Positions 1 through 12,616 of a stretch of 64,000 nt of DNA are shown here, one piece after another. The notes beneath the pieces are model-generated. The model made no database searches, was not told the origin of the DNA, and saw only the letters and a program-made list of their open reading frames with translations. Source of the stretch: Allolobophora icterica (taxonomy: Eukaryota; Annelida; Clitellata; Crassiclitellata; Lumbricidae); contig OY744614.1 of assembly GCA_963556255.1 (NCBI GenBank), forward strand, positions 33,272,832 through 33,336,831, written 5' to 3'. Each line of letters begins with the position of its first letter. Within the stretch, counting starts at the first letter, position 1. Made by a program: the position numbers and the translations under genes.

Positions 1-115
1 CGTGACTTGAAAGTCTGTTGGGACTTTCTCGTTTAACGATTTAGAAACCCAATCGGAGTCGTTGAAACGGAAATTCAATTACAGCCGAATAAACACCCAA
101 GAGAAAACAGAAGCA

Positions 116-234
<119 letters not shown>

Positions 235-274
235 TTACACATGATGTGACGTGAGCGTGACACAAGATATATTG

Positions 275-652
<378 letters not shown>

Positions 653-954
653 GTGCTTGTGTAGAATAGAAGCAAGTGAATAGCTAGAGGAAATAAATAG
701 ATTGTCCAGTAGTCACAGAGAATTGACTGCGACACATGAAACGGTCGAATAATTCAGAATTGCATTAGACGAAACTCAGGTTCTGATTTCTCCGCATCTA
801 TTCCGCACACAGCTTCAGTCAATCTGTCAACGAGGATAAAGCGGAAAACCCATGAGACTCGACGAATAATAGAAACAGTCTTGCTAATATTTAAATTCTG
901 ATTATTTAGCAGCAGAAGATCGATCAGTCCTGGCATGGGATCGTGATGTTCAGC
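653..954. other. Unannotated unique stretch
   Basis: No gene, repeat or RNA recognised. Short open frames lack motifs and splice context. Confidence 0.5.
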
Positions 955-1269
955 TTGTGAAACCGGCGTTTGAACTACATCATCTTAGACCTCTCAATCT
1001 TTGGTTCATCTTGAGGCACATTCTTTAAAAGAACGAGCCATTATAAATTTACAATAGGATGCATAACGAGTCGGGAAGTTTCGCATCCTCTTCAACTGAA
1101 TATAACAAACTTCCGGTTTTTATTCGCAAATCCTCATCACCATCGATCTTCAAATCTAACTTTAAAGCCTATCTGTTTAAGATTAATTATGATTAGTTTA
1201 TTTTCTGTTACACGCTTTCGTGCAAGATTTCAGTTGTTTAGGCGCGATACAAATAACAGATTATTATTA

Positions 1270-1312
<43 letters not shown>

Positions 1313-1355
1313 GATTATTATTATTATTATTATTAATATTTTTATTATTATTATG
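955..1355 (+). mobile_element. 5'-truncated LINE 3' end with (ATT)n tail
   Basis: Around 1060-1196 the frame reads as the C-terminal end of a non-LTR reverse transcriptase, of the type YNKLPVFIRKSSS followed by FKAYLFKINYD and a TAG stop. It is followed by a short 3' UTR and an (ATT)n tract at 1261-1355. The Y/WNxLP...F+..L+.(Y/H)L(F/L) pattern is the usual end of jockey/CR1/L2-like ORF2. Only the end remains, so it is non-functional. Confidence 0.6.
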
Positions 1356-1555
1356 AGTGTTGCTTCGCTTGCGCAACCAATGCAGCTCTTCCCACATGAA
1401 GCCGAGCCACAGCGTTTAAAACCGACTGACCTGTTGGCTAATTGGAAAAGAGTGAGGCCTTCGTTAAAGGCATCGTCATAGAAACGTATCACGAATACTG
1501 CTCAAGCTTATTGAGAGCTTTTATTATGAGCTCCTTAAGTCTAAGCATTATTCTC

Positions 1556-2790
1556 TACGCCTTCTCTTCCTCCTCTTCCTCTTCCTCCTCTGCCTCTATC
1601 ACCTCCTGTTCTTGCGTCTCTTGCTCCTCCCCGTCTCATCCTCGTCGTCGTTGTCTATAGATACGTGGTGAATGTGATTCTGCTTAAAATAAGAGCCGCA
1701 TTTCGTCTCTCATTTGTCCGCAGACGAGACATCTTCGACTCCGCTGTCTCTAGTCACCGCTCCCTATTCCCTCGACGTTTTCTTCTTACTTCAATTTCAC
1801 CTCTTCGTTCACCTTTCCCTCGTTCCTCCTCCTCCCTCCTCTTTCTTCCTCTTCCTCTTCCTCCGTCCTCTCCTCTCCCTTCTTGTTTTCTTCCCCTTCT
1901 CTCCTCCCTCCTCCTCCTCCTCCTCCCCTCTCCTGCTACTTCCTCCTTCTCTTCCTTCTCCTCCTATGCTTCTTCGCCTTCTTCCATCTTCTCTCATTCT
2001 ACTCCCTCGTTCTCCTGCTCCCATTCTCATTCCCCTTCCTTCTTCTGTCGCCTTCTTCCTTCCTCCTCCCTCCTTCTCCTTGTTCTTCCTTCTCCTCACT
2101 CGTTCTCCTCCTCCCATTCTCATTCCTCCTCCACCTTCTTTTTCCTTCTCCTCCCATCCTCATTCATCCTCCTCCTTCCTCCTTTCCTCCTCCTCCTCCT
2201 CGTGGTGCTGTAACTTCTTCCTCGTGGATCGCCTCAAAGCCAGGCAGATGGCACGGACTGGTCGTCTATTTGCTCGCCCGAGATTGGCCGACGTCCTTCT
2301 ACAGAATCCTGTCATCATAAAGATGATTCTATAAGTGATCTTCAGTACCATAGATAACAACATCCTTCTCTTTTTTTCTTTCTCTTTTCTACTCTTTCGT
2401 TCGCTCCTTTCTTCCTCACCCGCTGCTTCCTTCTGAATTCTTTTCACTTTTTTCGTCCTCCTCCTCCTCCGTCTTCTCCCCCTCATGTTTTTTCCTCCTT
2501 ATCTTCCTCCTCCTTTTCCTTCTTTTCCCCCTCCTTTTTACAATTTCTCCACACTTTCACTGCTTCCTCATCTGATACTTCTCTTATTCACCGTCCTCCT
2601 CCGGCATCTATTTGCATCCTCCTCATCCTCTCCTCTCTCCATAATCTCCTCCTATTTTTCTTTTCTTCCTGCTCTTCAGTCTCCTATTCCTTCTCCTACT
2701 TCCTTTCTCATCCCATCCTCTTTTCTTGGTCAACCCCATCCTATTATTCCTCCCTTCACCTTCTTCCTCTTCCTGAAATCTTTATCGTCG
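1556..2790. repeat. Pyrimidine-rich strand-asymmetric tract
   Basis: About 1.2 kb in which the + strand is dominated by CTTCCT/TCCTCC units. A ~140-bp mixed-sequence island at about 2212-2350 breaks it. Open frames here translate to Ser/Leu/Pro (+) or Arg/Glu/Lys (-) runs and are composition artefacts. Confidence 0.9.
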
Positions 2791-2882
2791 ACACGAGTAA
2801 CTATACGTCCAGTCGCCTGTCAACAAGCCAACCACGACGCGACGCTATTGTTTACAATGTCGTTAAAAAAACGACACGTAAC

Positions 2883-3440
2883 GTAAACATAGCATAACAT
2901 GACATAACATGACAAGACAAAACGTAACATAACAAGACCATAACACCATATTTTAACATGACATAACATAACACCATATTACGACATAACGTAACATAAA
3001 TAACAAGACATAGCATTATATCACAAGGCATAACATACCAAGACATACCATTAGGCTACTTTTATAACCTGACATAACATAACAAGACATAACATAACAA
3101 GGCTAACGTCATGTTATAACATGGCATAACATAACATGCTATAACCAGACATAACATTATGTAACAAGACATAACATAACAAGACATAACACCATATTAT
3201 ATCATGACATAAGTCACATAACATAACATAACATAACATAGCAAGACGTAACATAGCATAACATAGCACACTATAACATAACAAGTACAAGACTAACACC
3301 ACATAACATAGCATGCCATAACAAACATACCATTACCAAGACACAACAATACATAACAAGATATAAAAACAAGACATAAACATGACATAACAAGACTATT
3401 ATAACAATACATTATATAACATAACATTTGATAGCGGAAT
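2883..3440. repeat. Pentanucleotide (ATAAC)n-type array
   Basis: Degenerate ~560-bp array of ATAAC units mixed with ATGAC, AAGAC and ATAGC variants. The reverse strand reads as Cys/Tyr/Val/Met-rich frames, which are not genes. Confidence 0.93.
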
Positions 3441-4285
3441 AATTATAAGTTCCGTATGGAGTTACTTAATAATGGTAAACCAGTTAACAATTGTTGATAT
3501 AATGTGTATTTGTCATGGCATGTGCACGCTTCTGAAGCTGTTAAATGGAATGTACCGTATCTTCTCTGTTCTGTTCCACGATGACAGCGATGTCAGCCAA
3601 AGCAATACTCCGTCTCCTGCTCTGTTTAGCCTACTCGTGCATGTATTTATTGCTAATTTAAAGCATACTGATGTTGACTGTTACATACAAACTATTTCTA
3701 CGGTCTTTTGTATACACGTGGACGCCAATATTGTACACTCTCCCCGTCGGTATAATCTTCAAGCCAGGCTGTATGATGCTGTGCCACTATCTACAGCAGT
3801 CCACTTTCACTTGAGTTTAACTGTACTAAGTTGTATATATAGTTTGATCCGATGTCATTGGGTGCACTCCATTAACTAAGTTGACTTCTTTTAAGCATTT
3901 CAGAGTGCATCTATTGGTTGGCCGTAGACATCTAACGTTATTGTCGATCCCTTGAAGCGGTCTCTCAACCGCGCGTGCAATTATCTCTCGTCTCATGCGT
4001 CCAATTCTTCATGTCAGGTTACAGGAGAGCTGCTCTTTGCCCCTATTGACGTACGCACTTCCTGCTGTCAGCCAGGAAATTGAATGAATTGAATGTAAGA
4101 TGGAACTCAATATACAGTGGCATATCTTATACTCGGTTCTAAGAAATGGGAAAATGTGCAGTGTTATTAATTGATGCACTAAGCGCATTGGATTATTTTT
4201 ATTCCTGTCGAAAGTACGCCGCCGTAAATTTGTTTTCATTTATAGCCCGTACACTTTTCCGCAAATGTTGCTATACATAAACAGT
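3441..4285. other. Unannotated stretch
   Basis: No recognisable gene or repeat. A 135-codon + frame ends at 3879 but shows no domain, no neighbouring exon and no coding-like conservation pattern, so it is not called. Confidence 0.4.
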
Positions 4286-4293
4286 GTTGTATA

Positions 4294-4480
4294 CAGAGGC
4301 GGCGATCTTGTTTGACAGGTGGGGGGACATGGGATACTTTTGAACTGATCTGATCAGATGTAAAAAAATTTGCAACCTTTTTTGGTGTTTCTTAAAATTC
4401 GGGGGACAACTGTATACTGTGTCCCCCTACTGTTAAAGGTGGGGTCTTGTCCCCCTTGGTCCCCCGGATCGCCGCACCTG
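4294..4480. mobile_element. hAT-type MITE, G-rich family (copy 1)
   Basis: A 187-bp element starting CAGAGGCGGCGATC and ending GATCGCCGCACCTG, so the ends are inverted repeats. It is flanked by near-identical 8-bp duplications (GTTGTATA at 4286-4293, ATTGTATA at 4481-4488). The interior carries TGACAGGTGGGGGGACA and GGGGTCTTGTCCCCC blocks shared with the copies at 37387 and 48038. The 8-bp duplication points to the hAT superfamily. No coding capacity. Confidence 0.85.
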
Positions 4481-4823
4481 ATTGTATAGCAATTATCGTA
4501 TATCATATTCAATCGCTAATAACCACTTTGCATTTGTATTGATGAATAAACACGATGCCATTATCCAATTGAATTTATTTGAATAGCAAGTTTAATGACA
4601 TGTGTACAGCGAGTTCAAATGGCAACTTCTAATTAACGGCTTGTGCTTCAGCTCAGCGTTTTGAAGGTTAATGGTTTTACGCGCTTAGCCATAATCACTC
4701 TAAACTACATTTTCTTCATCACGCACTTTCAATATCATAGCTCCCAGTTCATCAGAAAACTCTGTTTCTCTTTCCCAAATGCATTGCTCAGCACTTCTCC
4801 AAATTAAGAGTATAAGCTGAGAC

Positions 4824-5404
4824 CAGTGTTGGGTAAACTCACACAAAAAATGAGTTAAATCAAAACTCAACTCACGCACCTCAAAATGAGTTTAAACTCA
4901 AACTCAACTCATCCTAAGTGAAATGAGTTAACTCAAACTCACTTGTTAAATGAGTTAACTCATAAACTCACACGTTTCATACTAGCACGTTCTAATCGAG
5001 CAACAATTTTTCCATCACGCCTACTTGTAACAGAAAAATATTTTCCATCAAGAATACATGGTACTTCAGCCATGTTGTTCTCAACTGTTCACAATATACA
5101 AAATATGCAGTGCTTAAATACTGTCCGCTATCAGTGTTTACGACCCTCCCTGCCGTCACCACTCACCAGTATGGAAAGCCGACGATATAAAAAAGGCTTG
5201 TTTCAACATAATATGTGCCGAGTGCCGAAGAGTGAGTTGAGTTTAAAATAATTGACAGTTACAACTCAAACTCACAGAAAATATGAGTTAACTCAAACTC
5301 ATAACTCACACTCTTTAAGGTGAGTTAACTCAAACTCATAAATCACAGCAAGTGAGTTAACTCGTGAGTTTAAACTCATATGAGTTAACTCATACCCAAC
5401 ACTG
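4824..5404. mobile_element. hAT-type MITE, TGAGTTAACTCA-rich
   Basis: A 581-bp non-coding element with terminal inverted repeats CAGTGTTGGGTA...TACCCAACACTG. It has a perfect 8-bp target-site duplication GCTGAGAC (4816-4823 and 5405-5412). Both subterminal regions are packed with TGAGTTAACTCA-like motifs, probably transposase-binding repeats. The middle (~4980-5230) is unique. Confidence 0.95.
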
Positions 5405-5412
5405 GCTGAGAC

Positions 5413-6583
5413 TAATATGGAACAACGCTTCAGCCAATCAGAGCTCGTCTTTTCTGATGCATTGCAGGCGATGTTTGTGGCTGTCATACGGGTACTTAGC
5501 AGAGGACGACTTGGATAAGAGCAGAAGTAAACAGCAAATGACATCGCTCTAGACGTTTTTTTAGCGATTTATAATCATCCTTTGAACACATTCTATTTAT
5601 ATTGCAAGGTTTTTGTAATGATAAAAGTCGTTTTTGTTTAGTTGAGCCAGCTATAAGCGACCCAGGTTTGACAAGCCGACCCTGGAAAGGTCCCGGATGA
5701 GAGCCGCACACATAATCTAGGTCAAAGACCCTATATTCATCAGCTTCATATCCCTTCCATATTAGTCCCAGGTATAAGCCAGTCCTGTTGCCATTTAAAC
5801 ATTCTTCTTAGATCCTCTCGCACTATATCCACTTCTTACTCGTCAACCACTGGTCTACGTAGTTTTGTATCATCGAATGATTTGATATCTCATGAGATGA
5901 TTAGATTCGATTAATCGATGACTAGATAGCTTGAGGGCTTTTTCATATTCGGCATAAATAACAAGATAATGTGACAATTTCAAGAGATTATATGGCTCTA
6001 TACTTTTACGATTGTATATAGGCCAGTGCTGCTTTGGAGGACCACTTTATGCTTTCAAATCTCATACATTTATGTTCTATTTCCAGCTAATCCCCGTAAT
6101 TCCAAGTCATTCCCATCCACGCATTTAATTCCAGTTTATGCGTGCTTCCCTGTCAAATTGAACACCATCTATAAACCATGATTTAATTACTTTCTTCGCT
6201 AAATAACATTTATCAGTAATCCTGGCAAAGTTTGATAGCACGTATTGATTGATCTGGTTTCGGCGATCGCAGCTCGGAATGGAGTGTCCGGTGTTACTTT
6301 TAATACTAGATTGTGCTTTTCTTGAACCGCATAAAATTAAAACATGATTAAGTGGATGCAGGTATAAAATTTATTGTTAGACTCGTAATTTCTATATGTC
6401 TTCGCGTCGATATGACAATGCAGGAAAACTGTGCACTCACTGCACCGGTTAGACAAGTTAGACTAAATGGCTATAATTATAGTGGGAGCATAAAAAGGAC
6501 AGGTATCTATTAATTCTTTCTAAGTGGTAGGCCTACATAGGATAAAATGAAGTCATTGAGATCGTTAGACTCTGGATTAAGTA
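5413..6583. other. Unannotated unique stretch
   Basis: No gene, RNA or clear repeat. A TAGGCCTA-type palindrome occurs near 6529. Confidence 0.45.
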
Positions 6584-6672
6584 GCCAAATGCATAGGCGC
6601 CGACTTCTTTGGAGCCTTGGGTGCCAATGCACCCAGAGAGAAAGTTCAGTGGGTCCTTGGCACCCAGAAGAA

Positions 6673-8010
6673 TTCAATCAATCAATCAATCAATCAATCC
6701 TTTTATTGAAGCCATTTGAAGTACAAGGAAAATACAACATAAAAGTTTGAACTTTGGCAACAAGAGGAGACCCAAAAGGGATCTTGATCCCGCTTAACAG
6801 GGCCACCTAGTTAACATTTATCGTAATACAAGTAAATGTCAGCACAATCAATACTTTTAACGGTAACATCGATCAAGTTATATGATCAGCAAGTAAAAGA
6901 AACAATGATAGAACTCTTAACTAAAGAACTTAACTACCAGTACACATGGATTCCAACTAAGGTATACAGATCAATTGTCATTAGTTACAAAGAGATGAAA
7001 AAAAACAAACAAACAAAAACAAACAAACAACAGTGCCTGTGTAAATAAACACATAGGCCTAGGCCTAATGCAGTCATGTGAGTGCATCCAAGAGATAGAG
7101 TTTCAGTTTTTGTTTAAATTGATGCATAGTAGGTATACCAGTAACTTCAATAGGCAATGAATTCCAGAGTATCGGGCCACAGACTTTGATGCTATGCTGC
7201 TTAACAGTAGTGTGGACACTACGTTGATGGTACTTGTTGAGCGATCGCGTGTAATGATTGTGTACGTCAGAATTTTTACAAAAACAATTTTTAAAATTCA
7301 CAGGCAGTAGATTCGATTGAAATCTGAACATAAATAATCCAACTTGCAACTTATTTATGCATTCAAAAGGCAATATTCTCAAACTAAGAAATAACGGCAG
7401 AGTTGTAGCTCTAAAGGGTAAATTACATATAGTCCGAATGGCTCGCTTCTGCAGAGTTTTAAGAGTTGTTAAGCGAGTATGATACGTGGAAGCCCAGGAG
7501 ATATTACAATACGATATGTAAGGGTATATTAAGGAGTAGTACAAATTCACAAGTATATATTGCGGTAGAAGGTGCCGAATACGAGAAATTATACCAATAT
7601 TTTTTGACATCTTTTTAGATATGACATTTATATGCTCACTCCATGTTAAGTGCTCATCAATGTGAACACCCAAAAATTTAGTAGAAGATACCCTAGTTAT
7701 GTTTTGGTTATCAATATTGATATTTAGATTGCAAGTTGGAACACATTTCCTTCGTGAATGAAACAATATGAAATTCGTTTTCATGAGATTTAACGACAGT
7801 TTGTTGGCTTTAAACCATTCTCCTACTAGACTTAATTCGGCATTAATTTTATTAACCAGTACATCAATTGATTTATCTGACATAAACACATTAGTATCAT
7901 CAAATTCGGACCTTAAATTCAAATTTTTACACCTAAGCAGTAATCTCGCAACTTGAGAAGTACAACTACAACAAAGATATCCAACACTGCATGATCTCAC
8001 AGTCACAGCC
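6673..8010 (-). mobile_element. LINE (non-LTR retrotransposon), 5'-truncated, reverse transcriptase C-terminus
   Basis: The minus strand from ~7980 to 7074 encodes about 300 residues of a non-LTR reverse transcriptase. It starts just after the catalytic aspartates (DDTNVF remains). The downstream thumb region (NKLSLN, KTKF-like, TKFLGVHID, LTWSEHI) and the C-terminal domain (LYYSLIYPYISYCN, LQKRAIR, then LWNSLPIEV and FKQKLKLYLLD) follow. A 3' UTR then runs to an (ATTG)n tail at ~6673-6700. The palm and endonuclease are missing, so it is a dead 5'-truncated copy. It resembles the CR1/jockey group; the clade is uncertain. Confidence 0.9.
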
Positions 8011-8198
8011 CGTACATAAATTATTTATTTCTTATTTAAAAAAATAAATTAATAACACTGGAACGTCCGAACGTCACCGATTTCCAACACTTTTTTCTAA
8101 CCTCGTAACCCATGACAAGAAAACAATTTTCTTTCTATGAAAATCCGCTAAAACTCGCCTACCTAAAGATAGGGGGAAGGGGAAGGGAGAGGGGAAGC

Positions 8199-8540
8199 AA
8201 GGACGTCAATTGGGGGCGGTGTGGCATTTTCCCCCTCTGATTTTTGAAAAAAAATGAAAAAGGATGGAACAAGAAAAGGAGGAAGAAGAAAGGGGTAAAA
8301 AAGAAAAAACATGATACTCAAATTCATAGAATTATTATATACTATTAATAAAACTAGAGTTTGCATTGCTTTTTCACAAAACCCCACCTCTTTAACAGTG
8401 GGGGACACACTATGCAGTTGCGCCTCCCGAATTTTGAAGAAGCACCAGAAAAAGGCAAAATTTTTCCGCGCAGAGCGCGAAAAAATTTTCACCTCTTTTT
8501 TCACGTCCCTGCCCCCTGAAAAAAGCTGAAATGACGTCCT
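8199..8540. mobile_element. Nested G-rich MITE-like element
   Basis: The ends AGGACGTCA and TGACGTCCT are inverted. The interior shares GGGGGACACACTATGCAG-type and CCTCCCGAATTTTGAAGAA-type blocks with the hAT MITE at 37387. It lies inside the element at 6592-8584. Its target-site duplication is not clear. Confidence 0.55.
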
Positions 8541-8633
8541 GAGGGGAATGCACCCAGAGACAAAAGCAAAAGTCGGCGCCTATGGCCTAATGGATGCAAC
8601 AGCGTCCAGGTCGAAGCTTTTGATAGTCTAAGC

Positions 8634-9581
8634 CATAGTTCGAGAATTCGTGACTTTTGGTTTTAAAATTCGTGAAAATTCGCGAATTTTTGGTCTATTT
8701 TAAAATTCGTAAAAATTCGTAAAAATTCGTTGGGCCATTGTTGGGCCTTTTTTTACATTTACAGTGGATTTTGCAAAAACAGCGCTAGCAACAACAAAAA
8801 ATGTGACGACGTCATGATTTGTTGTGCTAAGCTTCTGCTTAGAATTTAATGTAAAAAACAGTAACATTCAATATAAAAGTTTACTACGTAACGAGTTAAT
8901 TCATTTCAAATCTAATTTTTTAAAGATGAAAGAACATGGACCGGAGTGGAAGTATGTAGTAATTTTGGAGGAGAAGAAAAGGGTAATCCAAAAATACAGT
9001 GTTGTTTTTGTAACAAGGAATTTGTTGGTTGTTCTGCCGGAAGTCTGAAGCATTTGCATGGCGAAAATACAGAAACCAGAGTCGAGTGGGAGCATATGAA
9101 ATCGGACGTCCAGTCCTCAGAATCAGTGGACGATGAAGTAGAAGACACACCTCGGTGAACGTTGTCAACCATTTTTAACCATGTTTGGTTGTAAGCTGTG
9201 TTAGAGGTTGACTGGTGACACTGGAGCTGCATGGGGCACTGGTGGTTTTTCGTTTTTGCTGACTGACACACAGTCACACTCCCCAACTATGATAGAAATC
9301 GAAGTTCAAGACTCCAAGTAGAACAGTGACTGAATATCAGTACTATTGTGTTGCTACTCAGATATCTTTTACGGCTAATTGATTGCCTATGACATGACAT
9401 TTACTTGCTTAAAAAGCTCAAAAGTAAACCAATAATAAAATTTGTTGCCATGGCAAAAAATTCTATTATTTTATTATTTTACGAATTTTTACGAATTTTA
9501 AAACTGCAGTTTTAAAATTCGTTAAAATTCGTGAATTTTAAAAATTCTTAAAATTCGTAAAATGCGAATTCTCGAACTATG
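8634..9581 (+). mobile_element. Non-autonomous hAT element with BED-finger remnant
   Basis: A 948-bp element with long terminal inverted repeats (CATAGTTCGAGAATTCG ... CGAATTCTCGAACTATG) and a perfect 8-bp duplication GTCTAAGC (8626-8633 and 9582-9589). Subterminal regions hold many AAAATTCGT repeats. Inside is a fragment of a BED zinc finger (next entry), the usual N-terminal DNA-binding domain of hAT transposases. The catalytic domain is absent. Confidence 0.93.
8928..9158 (+). pseudogene. BED-type zinc finger fragment of a hAT transposase
   Basis: The frame beginning ATG at 8928 gives MKEHGPEWKYV. After an apparent frameshift the next frame gives NPKIQCCFCNKEFVGCSAG then LKHLHG, a CxxC...HxxxH-type BED finger, followed by an acidic stretch ending in a stop at 9158. 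In an intact transposase this domain binds the element's own ends. The frameshift and missing RNase-H-like domain make it non-functional. Confidence 0.6.
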
Positions 9582-9589
9582 GTCTAAGC

Positions 9590-11780
9590 TCTGCCACTTT
9601 GTGGAGAAAGCGTACAACCCATAGGCTATAACTCATAATATGTGTATACATATCTCCAGATAAACGCTCTGACTTGCATGCACAGCGCGAAGAACACCAT
9701 CGTCGTTCGGCACTCTCGCAAACACGACGATAGAAAATCCACCAATAGACTAATACACTCCGCACGTCGGCAGAATACATGATTACAAATTACCGCAGTG
9801 CGGCCAAGAAAGATGACGTATGACCGTCGACATATTTTGTTTACAGATCTCGCCGACGCCTCGATCCATCGGTCACAATCGCGATCCTCAGCCAACAAAT
9901 CTACGCGTAAAGCAGGGAGACAGTCGAATCTACGCGTAAAGCAGGGAGACAGTAGACGGCATGCAGCGATAGAGACGCCATTGCTCTGATTAATGGCGTC
10001 GCTTTGTCGAACCGAATGACTGTTCGAAAGCAGCGTCCTGCAGATGTTTTTTTTGCAAAGTCGACCATCATAAATTATCGTTCTATGCAGAAGGCTGGTT
10101 TCATAAACTGTCTGATTGCAATTGGAAAGGTCAGTGCGATATGATATCGCACAAGTTAGCCAGAAACACACAGGTCGCCATTTTTCACGCAATTCTTAAA
10201 ACAGACGGCGATGGTCGATGGAGAAGACGCGGAGGATTGGACGCGGAGGATTGGACACTACGATAGCAACGCGCCATCTGTTGCCTGTTGACCACGCACA
10301 GCAATAAATAATCGCTCATCCAGTCATGGTAATAATCAAAAGACTTAATTAACTTCATTTCTGACCTGTTGGAGACGACCATAATATGAGATAAGAAGGT
10401 ATGAATTATGTTTAAAAAATTGCACTTTTCTTATAAGGACAATCCCTGGGAAAATTATTCTCTTCATTTAGTCCAAAGTCTACGTTACAGTTTAACGTGG
10501 AATTCCAGTTTTTCAATCTGAAAGTTGACTTTGCCAAACACTAGCCTAATGTTCTCTTCAAAGTTAGGCCTGGATAGAGTTGATACAAATCACCAAAGGA
10601 AGCTGAAAGTGCAGGTCACAAAACTGCATCCACAGAATGAAACTGAACGTTAACACATTTGAGAGAGACGGACAGACACAGAGACAGGCAGAAACAGCGA
10701 GAGAAAGGCAGAGACAGCGAGAGAGGGAGGGCGAAATGGAAAGAGTGAGACTCCGATGTCAAATGATGAGAACTGCAAGAAACCCGTGGCAATAAATCAT
10801 CTCGTCCTAGACTACGGCGGACAGGCATCAACCGCAGTGTGACGAACTACGCCAAAGGCGATTTATATATCTTCAAACCTGTCGTGATCTATTGTTTTCC
10901 AGTGTGTAGGCGCGCTACTGGAGCGATCATGGAAAGTTCCGTCGGAACTTTTACAGGCCAGCGGAAAAATTAGAGCGCTGAATTATGCAGACGCGCCAAG
11001 TTAGGGTAATTACGCGCCAATCCGTTAAGTGTTCTGATTGGTCGGAAAGAAGCGCGTATCTTTCGCGCGCAAGAAATCTTCCTTATATAAAGGTGCGATT
11101 GACAGGAAAGAGAGACAGAGAGAGGCACCCCATGGCCGACTGGTGTACAGGAAGTGTCCTGAATCGGGTTCGAATCCCAGCCTCCCATCAACCAACTCCC
11201 TACAGCAGGACGAGTGGTCGCCAGGTGGCACCACGGTCGCCACAGTATCATCAACTGAGAAATGTAGAGTCGTACGTCAATGATAATTGACTACAATTTC
11301 CGAGACATCATCCACGCCAGTCTGTTGCAGCTGGACGTCTACAAAAGAATCCAGAAGATTGCGGTTGCGGTTGAAAAATCTTGTAAATTAGATGAATACA
11401 GAATGAAAATAATAAATAAAACAGTAGTAGGCCTATGCGAAGTAGCTTATTTGCCTTGGAAAAGGATAAACAAAAGGAAAAATAACAACTAAAATATTTT
11501 TATATAATCCAGCGTTCATATTGATCTAAAAAATATGAAAGGTAAAGAGAAACAAGGTATTGTATTTACCTAAAGATATACAAAAATGCGACAGAAAATA
11601 AAAAAAAGATGAAAGCGAGAAGACATTATTGACATATACCTGATTAACCTATAAGAAGGTTTTCAGTTTTCAGTTTCAGACTAAGGCTGTTATCGACGCC
11701 ATGCACTTGTTCCAGTGACTGAACATGATTCCAGCTTTCATCACTTCACTGCGGACGGGAATCCTTTGGGTGGGCTCCAC
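9590..11780. other. No host gene recognised
   Basis: A 188-codon minus frame (10192-9626) is Cys/Arg-rich without a domain and is not called. A short tRNA-like patch with a GGTTCGAATCCC B-box-like sequence at about 11167-11178 may be a decayed SINE head. A (GAGACA)-type purine-rich patch lies at ~10662-10740. Confidence 0.45.
9898..9955. repeat. 29-bp direct duplication
   Basis: AATCTACGCGTAAAGCAGGG and nine further bases occur twice in tandem with period 29. Confidence 0.85.
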
Positions 11781-11781
11781 G

Positions 11782-11792
11782 TGTGTGCGTGC

Positions 11793-11851
<59 letters not shown>

Positions 11852-11880
11852 CGTGCCTGCGTGCGTGCGTGTGTGTGTGG
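11782..11880. repeat. (GT)n microsatellite
   Basis: Pure GT core flanked by GTGC units. Confidence 0.95.
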
Positions 11881-12029
11881 CCGCCACTGGTGACTTTCAG
11901 TTTTCTCCTTTTTTGCTAAATGATAAACCTCCAGTTCTTAATTATATTTTGCATCATGTGAGATGAATCTAGCTTAAAATATAGTTCACATTTAAATCAA
12001 ACCCATCTATGACCGCATCCCTCATACCA

Positions 12030-12235
12030 CTAAACATTGCACTTGATCAACGAAAACTATGGCTCCTGCAGTTGTACCTCGTATACCAGGACAATGTACG
12101 GGTTCTCGATTTCTTCAGTTGCTGGTCCAATCAGCTGCCCAGTTTCATCCGTTCCGTCAGTTCATTGTTGTCCTTCCCAGTTTAAGACTCATCTCTTTCA
12201 ATTTGCCTACCCACCGTAACCGTATACGTTTGGAT
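12030..12235 (+). mobile_element. Probable LINE 3' coding remnant
   Basis: Overlapping frames give fragments such as SSVPSVHCCPS followed by FKTHLFQFAYPP, the familiar end of a non-LTR reverse transcriptase (FKTHLF..AY), with frameshifts. The rest of 11881-12562 shows nothing else. Confidence 0.45.
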
Positions 12236-12561
12236 TCTTTCTGTCCAATCGGAATTAAACTTGCCCTCTCCAACGTTTTCCACTGCGATATCACACGAGG
12301 CGACCGATGTCCTGAGCAGTATGATAACCAGCGTCATAGAAGTCATTATATTTGACGAATCGGTAGAATTCAAAAATAAAAATTTCCCATCATGAAATTA
12401 TCTTCCACCCAAGTTGTCAAGTGCAGAGGTTTAAGATCTGTGTATAGGCCTAGGGAACATGACTGTGGTCCATAACAGCCATCTCCAAACAATTCGCTCG
12501 CAGCCAAGCAAACGCACTCCGAAGCGGTGGTGACGAGTGCACGTGCACTCAGACAGTTGCA

Positions 12562-12562
<1 letters not shown>

Positions 12563-12614
<52 letters not shown>

Positions 12615-12616
12615 AA
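12563..12616. repeat. (AT)n microsatellite
   Basis: Pure AT array followed by ATATAATATATAA. Confidence 0.95.

Larger units (their letters stand above)
6592..8584. mobile_element. hAT-type element split by a LINE and a nested MITE
   Basis: The ends CATAGGCGCCGACTT and AAGTCGGCGCCTATG are inverted repeats, each followed inward by the same TGCACCCAGAGA block. Flanks are GCCAAATG (6584-6591) and GCCTAATG (8585-8592), an 8-bp duplication with one mismatch. The original MITE was probably a few hundred bp. It was enlarged by a LINE insertion (about 6673-8010) and a second G-rich element (about 8199-8540). Confidence 0.8.

Noticed and set aside
1665..2486. Open frames of 100-206 codons over the pyrimidine tract
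   Set aside because: Ser/Leu/Pro or Arg/Glu composition simply reflects CTTCCT repeats; several phases open at once.
3473..3879. 135-codon + frame
   Set aside because: No domain, no splice partners, no repeat family; could be chance in AT-rich DNA.
9626..10192. 188-codon minus frame, the longest non-repetitive frame in the left half
   Set aside because: No recognisable motif, unusual Cys/Arg/Ser mix, overlapping frames on the other strand, and it runs across a 29-bp tandem duplication.
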